Assembly (NCBI GenBank): GCA_023053685.1
Contig: JALIGW010000001.1
Coordinates: 163,366,547 to 163,430,546 of the forward strand
Origin: Diadophis punctatus similis
Taxonomy: Eukaryota > Chordata > Lepidosauria > Squamata > Dipsadidae
Length of the DNA: 64,000 nt
Direction of reading: 5' to 3'
Shown here: positions 1 through 11,500 of the stretch, in pieces
Layout of the letters: each line of letters begins with the position of its first letter
Position numbering within the stretch: position 1 is the stretch's first letter
Made by a program: the position numbers and the translations under genes
The notes under the pieces: generated by a model
The model's database searches: none
Told to the model about the DNA's origin: nothing
Seen by the model: only the letters and a program-made list of their open reading frames with translations

Positions 1-30
1 TTTGTCAGTACTCTATGCTAGAGATTAGAC

Positions 31-527
31 CAGTGATGGTGAACCTTTTGGGTTGGCTTGTCAAAAATTCTAAAAATACCTAACTTGACTCCTGGTGTGT
101 CATGCACACACACACCCAAACAAAAGAGAAACAATTCTTTACATACACATTTATTTATTTTTTAAAAATACAGTCCAATCGTGTGTGACTCACAATATCC
201 ACCATGCATGACTTACTTTCAGATTTTCTCTTGACAGGCTCCTTCAGGATACCCAAGGTAGCTCAGGTCACACAAGCCGTTCATTCTTGAAGTGGCTTTG
301 AAGAATGCTGTTCCATGCAATCCTTGAAACTGTGTGTGAAAGCACGCCCCATTCTTGCACAACTTTCAGAGACTCCGGAGGCCATGCGAAAACACACCCC
401 ATTCTCGTGCAGCCTCCAAAAATCATGCAGGAATGGGTGTGCTTTTGAGAATAGTTGTTTTCAGATGTTGATGAAAAGTGGCGCATCACTCAAAATGTTG
501 TGGCATCTCACAGGTTTACTATCACTG
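31..527. mobile_element. hAT-type non-autonomous element (CAGTGATGGTGAAC termini)
   Basis: The left end reads cagtgatggtgaacc and the right end ggtttactatcactg, which are imperfect inverted repeats. The flanks gattagac (23-30) and gattagat (528-535) are a near-perfect 8-bp target duplication, the hAT hallmark. The interior has no coding capacity and contains partly repeated segments around 330-440. The same termini occur in the element at 2901-3314, so this is a family. Short ORFs inside are not genes. Confidence 0.75.
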
Positions 528-2073
528 GATTAGATAGAGATGGCTTAATCCCACCTAACTTTACTATAGCAAGAGGTCAGAGTTGCTGACAGAATCGCTA
601 GCGTGTGATTTCAGTAGCTCTCAAAATTGAGTGACTGCAACAGATGGAGGTGTCAGGCTTTGGAAGAGCAGGCTGGTATATCCAGGAGCAAAACACACAG
701 CCTTTTATTGGACCATTGTCTAGTCTAGTTGGGTCATCTTAAGTATAAAAAAGACACTGCTAAATATAAAGAAGGCCCAAGTAGTGCTATCATTCGGTGT
801 GAGAGTGACAGGCCTTGGCAGGACAGTAGCACAGAAGCAGGCTGGCACCAGGAGAAAGGAGCTCTCAAAGTTAAATGGCTGATGTAGTAGAAGCAGCAGA
901 TGCTGGTGATGGTAGGCTAGCAGGTGTAGTTCTGAAGTAGTCCCAGTTAAGTTATTAAACCAGGTCAAATAAAATTGGTTTGATACCAGGCTTATATTAT
1001 TACAGAACTGTTCAAGTGAAGCAGTTGTACAGTGAAGAGAAGCTTTGGTAGAAGTAGGCTGACGGGCAGAGGAGGAACTGTAAATGATCCATGCATATGC
1101 ATTATTAGATTATTTCAGTAAGTAAAACTCAGCTGGGTGGCAGACCTGAAAAATGTATGGGCTAAAGCCCTTTCTTAATTTAAACACAATAAATGTTTAT
1201 TAACATTTCAATTGTTAAATTGTTAACCTTGCTGTTCTTAAAAGTCATAGACATGGGGGTTTGTTCTCTTCTTAGCTTTTACTCAGTATAGAGATTAAAA
1301 CACGCTCCAAGCAAAAAGAACACAGAGAAAAAGTTTGACTCAAAACTCTACTATTGAAACTTAAGTTCATATTCAGAGGGCAGAAAGAGTTAAACTGACC
1401 AGAAAGAATAACATTGGCACAAAACTGCTTAATTAAGTTAAACCTTGTATCCAAATTAAGAGCGTTGAATGAAGTTGAAGCATGCTCAATGCCAATCACA
1501 GTCTATACAAAATATTGTCTTACATGTCCAGTTTAAAAAATAGTTTTAATAGTAATTATTGAACAAATTTTGGTGCCAATATGTGATAGGTTGTTGAATA
1601 TTGATTGTCCTCCTGAATACCATCTCAGCAGATGTTCACAAGCAACCATAGTCATATCCTTTGACCTCTGGCTTAAGACTGCTTAATACTCCAAAGAGTT
1701 AGAGTAAGGGTTTTTACCTAGTACTCCAAAGGGTCTCACTAACTCACATAGACTATTTAATATCCTCCCAACATCTCCATATCCTCAATAAATTAAGTAG
1801 CAATGGAACTTGATTTGGTGCCTTGAATCCCAACCAGTCTTGAAGATAGATGAATTTATTGCTGATTACTGTGGTCCTTGCCTCCCTTTTCTACTGCTGT
1901 TGATGGGTATATTAGCTGAAGAGGATTAGATATCAGGACTGTGTTTATCATCTAAACATAATCTTCCAACTCTAGCCCTGCCTTAATTATCCACACTTTT
2001 GTAACCTTCTTTTTAGATTTTTGCAAATGTTGAACATGGGGCTCCATTTAAAAATATTCTTGAAATTATTTAA
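528..2073. other. AT-rich non-coding stretch, no gene recognised
   Basis: No exon, RNA gene or clear transposon end was recognised. Loosely similar purine-rich segments containing gcaggctgg recur near 670 and 838, suggesting an old degraded repeat. The stretch probably lies in a CD2AP intron, because CD2AP exons follow downstream on the plus strand. Confidence 0.4.
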
Positions 2074-3945
2074 CAGAGTTGGAAGGGGCCTTGTAGGTCA
2101 TCTAGACCAACCCCCCCCCCGCCCAAGCAGGAGACCCTACATCATTTCTGACAAATGGCAGTCTAATCTCTTTTTGAAAGCCTCCAGTGATGAAGCTCCC
2201 ACAACTTCCGAAGACAAGCTGTTCCATTGGTTGACTGTTCTCACTGTCAGAAAATCTCTCCTTATTTCTAGGTTGAATCTCCTTGATCAGTTTCCATCCA
2301 TTATTCCTTGTCTGGCCTTCTGGTGCCTTGGAAAATAGCTTGACCCCCTCCTCTCTGTGGCAGCCCCTCAAATATTGGAACACTGTTATCATGTCTCCCC
2401 TGGTCCTTCTTTTCACTAGACTAGGCATGCCCAATTCCTGTAACTGTTCTTTGTATGTTTTAGTCTCCAGTCCCCTAATCATCCTGGTTGCTCTTCTCTG
2501 CACTTTTTCTAGAGTCTCAACATCTTTTTTATAGTGTGGTGACCAAAACTGGATGCAGTATTCTAGGTATGGTCTTACTAATGTTTTATAGAGTGGTATT
2601 AGTACCTCACTTGATCTTGATTGTATCCCTCTGTTAATGCAATTTAGGATTGCATTGGCTTTTTTGGCTGCCACAGCATGCTGCGGGCTCATATTTAACG
2701 GGTTGTCCACTAAGTTTCCAAGATCCCTCTCACAGTTACTTCTATTAAGCCTGGTTTCACCCAGTCTATATGTGTACTTTGGTTTTTCTTGCCTAAGTGT
2801 AAGACTTTACTTTTCTCTACATTGAATTTCATTTTAGTAGATAGGGCCCAGTGTTCAAGTCTGTCAAGATCCATCTGGATCTTGAGGCTATCATCTAGGG
2901 CAGTGATGGTGAACGTTTTTGGCACTGAGTGCCAAAAAAGGAGCACGCGTGGCATCAAGTGCCAAAAAGGGAGCACTTCATGCGTGCTCATCTGGGCCGC
3001 AACCAGGAAGAGGAACTTCCCAGGGGGCATGCAGGTGCCGGAAAATGAACTTCTGGTTTCCTGTGCGCACATGCACACTGGCCAACAAGTCTTCCGGTTA
3101 CTGCCATGCATGCGCATGCACCGATCAGCTGCCCGGCGCACATACTCACGCCAGAAAACGGAAGTCCAGCTCTTCTGGTTTCCGGCACTGCCGCACGCAC
3201 AAAGTCCAGCTGATCATCGCATGTGCATGCACACCAGAAACCCGGAAGAGGAACAGGTGGTGACGCCCATGCCAGGTGACTTTGGGCACACGTGCCATAG
3301 GTTCCCCATCGCAGATCTAGGGTGTTAGCTATTCCTGCCAACTTAGTATCATCCTCAAATTTTATAAGTTCCCCTTCTATTCCCTCATCTAAGTCATTTA
3401 TGAAGATATTGAAGAGTACTGGGCCTAAGAAGGAACCTTGTGGTACCCCACTGCTTACTTCTCTCCATGTAGATGTAGACCCATTAAAGATTACTCGTTG
3501 AGTATGGTTTGTCAGCCAGTTACAAATCCATCTGGTGGTGATGCTATCTATCCCACTTTTTTCTAGCTTACCAAGAAGTAGGTTGTGGACTACTTTGTCA
3601 AATGCCTTGCTGAGGTCTAAGTATATTATATCCACAGTATTTCGTTGGTTTACTAATTTACTCACTATGTTGAAGAATGAAATAAGATTGGTTTGGCATG
3701 ATCTGTTTTTAACAAACCCATGCTGACTGCTAGTTAATACTTGCTCATTTCTAGATGTTGGCAGATCTGTTTTTTTATTATCTTCTCCAATATCTTCCTG
3801 GGTGTTGATGTTAGGCTGATTGGTCTGTAGTTTCCTGGATCTGTTTTTTTTTTCCTTTTTTGAAGATGGGAACCACATCAGCTCTTTTCCAGTCCTCTGG
3901 TAGTTCTCCTGGGATTTTGTTTTATACAGTTAATAGTCTTAGTAA
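2074..3945 (-). mobile_element. CR1-family LINE, 5'-truncated ORF2 and 3' end
   Basis: On the minus strand, 3945 to 2074 encodes the CR1 reverse transcriptase and C-terminal part. Visible motifs are a [11 protein letters not shown] palm motif, SSGVPQGS, and a degenerate catalytic box reading FEDDTK where an active element has FADDTK. The distal part has the CR1 C-terminal signature LGMPSLVKRRTRGDM. The copy is split by a hAT element (2901-3314), carries frameshifts, and ends in the CR1 tail (ccttccaactctgtt on the minus strand). The 5' end is truncated inside ORF2, as is usual for LINEs. It is a dead copy. Confidence 0.88.
2901..3314. mobile_element. hAT-type non-autonomous element inside CR1
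   Basis: It starts cagtgatggtgaacg and ends ggttccccatcgcag. Perfect 8-bp duplications atctaggg flank it at 2893-2900 and 3315-3322. The interior is CpG-rich and contains repeated cgcatgc-type segments. It interrupts the CR1 reverse transcriptase, so it is younger than that LINE. Termini match the element at 31-527. Confidence 0.85.
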
Positions 3946-4150
3946 AAAGCCATTATATTTATGCAAAGAAAGATTATCTTTTAATATGGACTTCATTTCC
4001 TTTTTCATAATTATGAGGGTCCTCATTTCAATTAATCAAAAGCACTTTTGATAAATCAAGTATCAGGAAATGAGAATTTAACTTGAGCCCTCTTAGCCAT
4101 TTGTACAATTGTGAAGTAGAAATTTAAAGAAATGATCAGTAAAGATAGTA

Positions 4151-4975
4151 TTCACTTAATGACTGCCCTGTACAGTTTCTGTTCGCAGTTACTGTAGTGC
4201 TGAAAAACTAATTCGCGATCAATACCAGTATTTCTGACCTTTACAACTTCTCTCTTTCCGTCACATGTTTGCCATTCCAGTCGGTTAGTATGCATTGTCC
4301 TGTACAAAAATTTTTTGTACAGTTGCGGTTACATGATTTTAATTTAGGAACCACTTTGCTTAACAACTGAGTTACTGGCCCCAGTTACAGTCACTAAATG
4401 AGAATTATCTGTACTCTAGGGTATCTCTACTCTCTTCTTGCTGCTGCTAGGAAAGAATGTATGAGGGGCGTAGTACTATGAAAAATCTGTTAGGTGGAGG
4501 ACTCTATATGTATGAAAGTATATTAATTGGGATCAGTAATGTAACTAGCACTGTCTGAGAGTAAGGAGATACTGTGAGTATAGATGGTACTTAGGTTACT
4601 GCCGTTCATTCAACAAGAGTTCAAATGGTGCTGAACAAGGGGGACTTATTACTGTCAATATCCCTGTGGTCACATGATTGTGATCTGGGTGCTCATCTGC
4701 CTCGCAATTGTTGAAGCAAGCTGCAGTCACATGATCGCAATTTCCGAAGTTTCCTGCCAGCTACCCACAAACAAATTCAGTGGAGAAGCCAGTAGAAAGT
4801 CAGAAATAGCAGAGTCACATGAGATCCTCACTTAATTAGGGCAACCAGGAGTGCTGGAACTGCCACTGCTAAGTGACACAGCCATGTGATATCACACTTT
4901 ACAGTACAACTGCATTGCTTAGCAATGGCAGTTTTGGCCCAATTGCTGCCATAAGCCGAAGACTACCTGTAATGT
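4151..4975. repeat. two degraded copies of a dispersed inverted-repeat family (tcacttaatgac / gacttaag type)
   Basis: Two diverged copies (about 4151-4414 and 4585-4975) contain the family's typical phrases: taacaactgagttac, gtcacatgat, cagtcactaaatgag and a terminal actacctgta. Better copies are at 9901-10264, 28025-28338 and 50698-51034, with ends caggtagt and attacctg. No ORF. Probably an ancient DNA-transposon-derived element; the class is not certain. Confidence 0.6.
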
Positions 4976-5403
4976 GAAATAAAGGATGTGTATAATTGGC
5001 TTGGGTGAGCGTAATTTTGATATGCTTGATAGAGTTGTATAAACAAGGATACAAATATTATAAATGAAGAGGTGTACATGAGATGCATTGGTATAAAAAA
5101 ATATTTCAAGGTCATGTCCCGTGGGAGACATGTCACAAACCTGAAGCATGGGAGCTGGCTCAGTAACTTCTCTATTTGAATTGCATGCTGTTTCGGTGTT
5201 TTAAGAAAGATCTATCCTTGGATTAGAAATTTTTGAGTTTCCTACACTGTCTTGCCTCTTCAACATTTTAAAGATGTTATTCACTCCATTTCTTTTCCAT
5301 GCTAGAATGTAGAGTATTCTTGGTAGCAACATCTCAAAGTAGATATGAGATGTTGAAATATCCTGAGCTTTCATTATGTTCTCTGCTTTCAATTTTTTTT
5401 TAG

Positions 5404-5519
5404 AACTTTTAAGTTTTGATGATCTATCACCTACCTCAAATAATTTATCACATCCCACTGCGAATAGGCCAAAGATGCCCGGCAGAAGACTTCCTACTCG
5501 CTTCAATGGCAAGAATCCT
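5404..5519 (+). CDS. CD2AP: CD2AP exon (FDDLS / [10 protein letters not shown] segment)
   Basis: The acceptor is a T-run plus tag (to 5403) and the donor is gtgagt at 5520. The exon is 116 bp: two bases completing an upstream codon, then 38 codons. The peptide includes [11 protein letters not shown] and [12 protein letters not shown], a conserved block of the CD2AP C-terminal region. The upstream exon was not identified in the window. Confidence 0.9.
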
Positions 5520-8500
5520 GTGAGTACATGAACGACTTATATATAAATTACCCATCATAATGATTAAATTAACCACGAAACAGGTCCCTACACACACTTT
5601 GGGACCCAAGCCCAGCTCAAAGCCAGCAGCATTGGGACCATTCTGATCTCCAAAGGGAGAATGTTCTAGAAGGCGAGTGCTATGGCAGAAAAGGCATGTC
5701 CTCTAGGCCCCACCAACTGGCATTCCTTAGCCAACAGGCCCCAAAGCATGACCATTCTGCCTGACTGGATTGGACAGGTAAAAATCTTTTGGGCAGAGAA
5801 GGATGGGTATTTGGCTTGCACCTGGAAAATAAAAAATATCAGAGTGTCTATGGAGATTCTTAGTCATCCCGGTCATGGTTGTCCCAAAGGTGTTTTTTCA
5901 AGAGGCAACTGGACTTTCTGGTTGTTCTTTGAAGACGTTTCACTTCTCATCCAAGAAGCTTCTTCAGCTCTGACTGGATGGTTGGGAATGGAAGGATTTA
6001 TATTCCTTGCACACAGCTGGTCATTTGCATTCTGTTAGCGAGTCATTAAGGTCACCTGGAGGTTTATCTGTGTCATCAGGGTCACCTGAATGGTGCAAAT
6101 GGGTGTGGGGCCTTCTTGGAACTGTTGAAAGGACTGTTGTAGACTGGAGATAGATGATGACATATCCCTCTCCCTGTGTGAGAGAGCGCTGTTCAGTTTT
6201 GACATAGATGGCCTCTTTAACCCCTCTTTCAAACCAGCGGTCCTCTCTGTCCAAAATGTGGACTTTGCTGTCTTCAAAAGAGTGGTCTGTATCTTCTAAA
6301 TGCAGATGGACTATTGAATCTAGTCCTGATGGGTTTTTTCTCCTGTGTTCTGCCATGCGTTTATGAAGTGGTTGTTTTGTTTTCCTAATGTACAGATCTG
6401 CACATGGCTAACTGCATTGTACTGCATATACCACGTTGCTCAGTTTGGGTCTGGGTGTTTTATTCTTGGGGTGGACAAGCTTCTGCCTTAGTGTATTCTT
6501 GGGTTTCAAGTGAGCACGTATGTTGTATTGGATGGAGATCCTCCTGAGCTTTTCCGATATTCCTGCAATGTATGGAATGACAATGTTGCTTCGTTTATTG
6601 TTCTCTTCGTTGTCTTCAAAGAAAAACCAAAAAGTCCAGTTGCCCCTTGAAAAAAAGTACCATGACCTGAATGACTGAGAATCTCCATAGACATCTATAA
6701 GTAAAGTGTTCAGAGACCATATAAACAGACAGACAGAGAAACAGTCATTTATATACAAGTTTTGCTTGTGAGACTCAAGTCAGTTTGCAATAAATATCCA
6801 AAACTTGTTAAAGTACTCCCACACGAAAATCCTCCCTCCCCCAAATCATTGCATCAAATCAAATCCAGTGAAAAAGTGAACATTATCCACCAAATGCCTG
6901 CTGAAATAAGATGGTGTCTTCTGGCTTCCAAAACACTAATGGGTTGGGGACGTCACTCACCACATTCCAGGACACAGTGCCTAGTAGTTCTCACTTGGGT
7001 AAAACTGTAATAGCATAAATTTTAGTGATCATTGCAGATTGTGGAGTTCCCTGAAGCAGCAACCCCCATTTGATCTCAGATCATGAATGACAAGGTGAAA
7101 AAGATCAAATGGGGGTTGCTGCTTCAGGGAACTAGCTGTTTTGTAAAGAAATAGTTGCTAACCAACATCTTGAATTTTATTTAGGAATAAAATAAAATGT
7201 ACTAGATGGTTTTATAAATGGGTATACTAAAAAGCTTTTAGAGTAAATACACCTCAAGAACGCTGATTTCTGTTTTATGTTTCCTTTCTTGGTTGAAGCC
7301 TACTCAGACTCAAAACACAGAAAAAAATGTGAAGGTGCATAAAGAGGAAGAAGAAAGTGCCAAATTAAAATTATCTGAGTGTAAAAAGGTATGTTGATAT
7401 TGCTTGTGTTTATCTGTACTAAGAAGTCAAAATGATTAGAATATCCTAATAACTTAGTAAGATATATTCTTACTGTAATATTCTAATGCGGTAGTTTTCA
7501 ATCTTTTCTTCACCACGGACTCCATTTAAATACCTTTTGTGGCCACAGACCACCAAGATTTAAATCAAGATTTAAATCAAAACATTTTTTCAAGCCTTTG
7601 CGGAGCCCCTGTGATGACATCACGGCCCCCCAGTGGTCTATGGACCACAGGTTGAGAACCACTGTTCTAGTGCATTGGTACAGATTTAGCTTCAGTAATT
7701 ATGGGTGGGAGATTATTAAAGTTAGATTTTTTATGTCAGCCTGATGAAACAAAATGCACAAATACCGTTATTGATTAAATAAAATATTGCTCAGTTCAGT
7801 TGTGGGTAACATTGGAACAACAGCTTTTTGATTAGCTTTCCTCAAATTTCACATCTTTATCAAAGATATTTAAAAAAAAACTAAACAAATTTTGCTGCTG
7901 AATTTTCGGGATGCTGGGCAGTATAAATGAGGTATTTGGGTACTTTTTGAGATTCACAGCCACCAGGTTGCCATATTCCCATCTTCTGATTATAATATAT
8001 CATTTTTCTAAAATAAAAGAGACCACGTTTTTATCAGAAGTCTTTATTCATGCAGCAGATTGCAAAATAATTTTGGCTTCCTATGATATAATCTATCCAT
8101 AGTTTTATTAATCATCAAAGTATCAGTCAAGTACCACCAGCCAATATTTTAAGCCATTATTCTATATAAGGATATAGATTTTGCTAATTCTTCAATAAAT
8201 AGCTGTGGTGGTGCAGTGGTTAGAATGCAGTATAGCAGGCTGACTCTGCCCATAATCAGGAGTTTGATCCTGACCGGTTCAAGGTTGACTCAGCCTTCCA
8301 TTCTTCTGGGGCCGGTAAAATGAGGACCCAGATTGTTGGGGGAAATATGTTGACTCTGTAAACCACTTAGAGAGGGATGTAAATATGCATCAAATATATA
8401 TTATTATATAATATAAAAATATGTAAATATGCACCAAAGACAAATTCCTTGTGTGTCCAATCACACTTGGCCAATAAAGAATTCTATTCTATTCTATTCT

Positions 8501-11500
8501 ATTCTATTCTATTCTATTCTATTCTATTCTATTCTATTCTATTCTATTCTATTCTATTCTATTCTATTCTAAAGCACTTATATGTAAGTCTAAGTGCTAT
8601 TGCTGTTGCTTAGTGAATAGATTTGACTGTATTCTCGCCATCCTCATTTAGATCACTGTTCTTTTGTTTCAGCCATCAAAACTTACTTCACCAGTTCTGA
8701 CTTCATTACCACGACCAAGTTCTATTGTAATAAATGCAATTGCTGGAGAAGTGAAGCTCAGCCAGGAAACAGATGAAGGGGAAAAACGTTCTTTAGAAGA
8801 ACTCAGATCTCAGATCTTTGATCTTCTGTTGTCTGTAGAAAGCTTGAAAAAAGAGCATGGGTAAGAGCTTTTCATTTTTTCCCACAGTGGCTTTTTATAG
8901 TGATGTAGGCATCATGAAGTCCTTCTGGTATTGTTGTACTATAGCTCCCATCATCGCATACCATTGGTCTTGTTGGCTAGGGTTGACAGGAATTCAACAG
9001 TTGGAGAACATTCCTACTATATAGATAGATAGGAAAAACGTACTATATTTGTCATATTAATTCAATGTTTTTATACATTTCCAGGATTAGTTTTGAAATA
9101 CTTTATAATGTGTTTGTTGATAAAGGGCTAGCTGAAACAACTTTACTTTGTTCATAAGTGAGAACTATGTATATAAGTACTGCAACAGGAATAGCTGAAA
9201 TTTTATTTTTGATTGCTGGTTTCATGTTTTATTGGTAATATATGAGTGCATACCAGAATATGATAAAGATACTCAGATACTCATTTCAGTCTCCTCGCTG
9301 GGTGAGGAGATTCTGCACTCAGATAAATATGCTCCTCTGGTTCATAGAGGGAGTTTAAGGTGGTTAATACTATTTCTGCTCTCAAGGTAGGCTATTCCTA
9401 CTCTATTTGGAAGCTGCTTATCCTTTAAATCGAGATCTAGCTAGTATATTGCACAAGCTATGTAAGGATGGTTTTTCACTGCAATTTTTTGTCTGTGCAA
9501 ATTTTAAAGGAAACAACTGGAAAAACTGAAAAAAGAACTGGAGGAAGAAAAGCAAATGCGAAGTAACCTAGAGGTAAAATATTTAAATAGAAACACAACA
9601 GTTCCCATTACTTTCAATAAAGTAATGCAAATTCTTAGCAAGAACATAACAAAACAGCTATAGTAAAGTATACTTTGATTTCTTTAGGCATATAATTTCA
9701 GGGAAATGATTTTTTTGTTGTTGTTGCCAATTTTCCTCCTATTCTCTGAGATTTTCTGGGGTGATTTTAACCAATGAGATGGAAGCTCCTCTGAAGTACT
9801 ATGAAAAGTTTCTGGAGATAAAATGCAAACACAAAATCAAAGACACAGCAAACTGCTATATTATGTGAATGGCTCTATAAAACAATGATTCTTGATATAC
9901 CGGTAGTCCTTCACTTATGATCCTAAATGAACCCAGAAATATGGTTGTAATTCATGCCACTAATTAAGCAAGTCATGTGACCAACCTAATTTACAACATT
10001 TTTGCAGCTATTGCAAAGTGAACACAGCAGTTGTTAAGCAACTCATAGTTCTCAATGGCATATTTTGCTGGAAAGCAAAAGTAATCACCAATTTCCAACA
10101 AAAAACATAAATTGTGTTCACATGACCATAGGGATGTTGCAAACAGCTATAAATGTGTGTTGGTTTCTGGGCACACAAAATGTGATCACATGAATGTGGG
10201 GGAGCAGATGTTGGAACTTGAAATGGTTGCTAAGTGACCAGTTGTTAAGCAAAGACTGCCTGTACGTTATTTGAATTTTGCCATTCAACTGTTCTTTTAC
10301 TGAAGCCTCAAATTCAGACTACTTGGTACATATTTGAATTTTCACTTTCATAGTGGCAAGATTGCAATTTTGGAGAAAAATTCACAAGAGCCGAGGTGGC
10401 GCAGCGGTTAGAGGCAGGTACTGCAGGCCACTTTAGCTGACACTGATCCTCAGGTCAGCGGTTCAAATCTCACCGGCTCAAGGTTGACTCAGCCTTCCAT
10501 CCTTCCGAGGTAGGTAAAATGAGGACCCAGATTGTTGGGGGCAATGTAAAATATATACATTGCTTACTGGTGTAAACCGCTTAGAGAGTGCTTGCACTGT
10601 GAGGCAGTATATAAATCTCACAAATAAATAAATAAATAAATAAAATATTTTAGAGAGAAAATTGGTAAAAGACTAGGTAAATGTTAGATGTTATTTCCAG
10701 GTTTACTATACAAATGACATTCAATTTTAATTTATGTATTTAATCTCCATTGTGTAAACTACTTTTATATATTTGTAGAAAATATAATTAGTGTTTTGTA
10801 GACTGTTAGTGATTGATTTTTTCTTGGCTTAGAATTTAAGTAGAATTTAGTCTAATTAGTACTTGAATGCAAATTGACGTAGAACCGTCAAGGGTGCAGC
10901 TAAACAGAAACGTAAAAACACTTCCACATGTCTGCATAGTCACTTGGAGTTAAATCTTGAGAAAATCAAGATATTTCAAAGATTCTAGGCAATCCACTCG
11001 TAGTTCCCATCAAAACTGCAGTCTTACAAGTTTGCAGAAGGAAAAATCATCTCCTGCAAAATCTGGCATTGAAATTGAGGGCAAGCTTAATCGTCTATAA
11101 AACTGAGATAATCAGACCCACAGTTGAAAGCTAAGGGTAGAGAATAAAACGGCTACTTTAGATTTAAGATTTTATCTAAGATTTCATCTTTAATTGATAT
11201 TTATTCCAGGCTATAGTTTCCCAAAGAACAAATATTACACTGTATCATAGAAGACTGTGGTGTTAACTGAAAATTCTCTGTTGTTCAAATTTATTTGGTT
11301 ATTTTCATGCATTTCTAAGAGATCCAGCTCAAATATGTGGCAGACATTCAACTCAAACAATGGGTGTCTCTGGGCAGCACAGAACAAAAGTAAACAATAA
11401 AAAAAATAGGAAAGTGTATTATGTGTGTTTGTCACCTTGAGTTATTTCTAAAAATAATAAAGGTGGAATAAAATAAATCAATAAGTAAAAATAACAACAA

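Larger units (their letters stand above)
5845..6693 (-). mobile_element. Penelope-like retroelement fragment with inverted terminal duplications
   Basis: The minus strand encodes the C-terminal part of a Penelope-like element. The fragment is bounded by an inverted duplication: 5845-5936 on the plus strand matches 6612-6693 in reverse complement (shared: tggagattct, aactggactttctgg, ctttgaagac). Such arrangements follow from the tandem or inverted pseudo-LTR structure of this class. It lies in the CD2AP intron, antisense to the gene. Confidence 0.8.

Noticed and set aside
2021..2825. Plus-strand ORFs over the CR1 region
   Set aside because: They are antisense shadows of the CR1 ORF2 remnant on the minus strand.
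10388..10460. Possible tRNA gene
   Set aside because: The tRNA-like part is the head of a Sauria SINE with the conserved body and A-rich tail. The same holds for 24573, 45612 and 55359.
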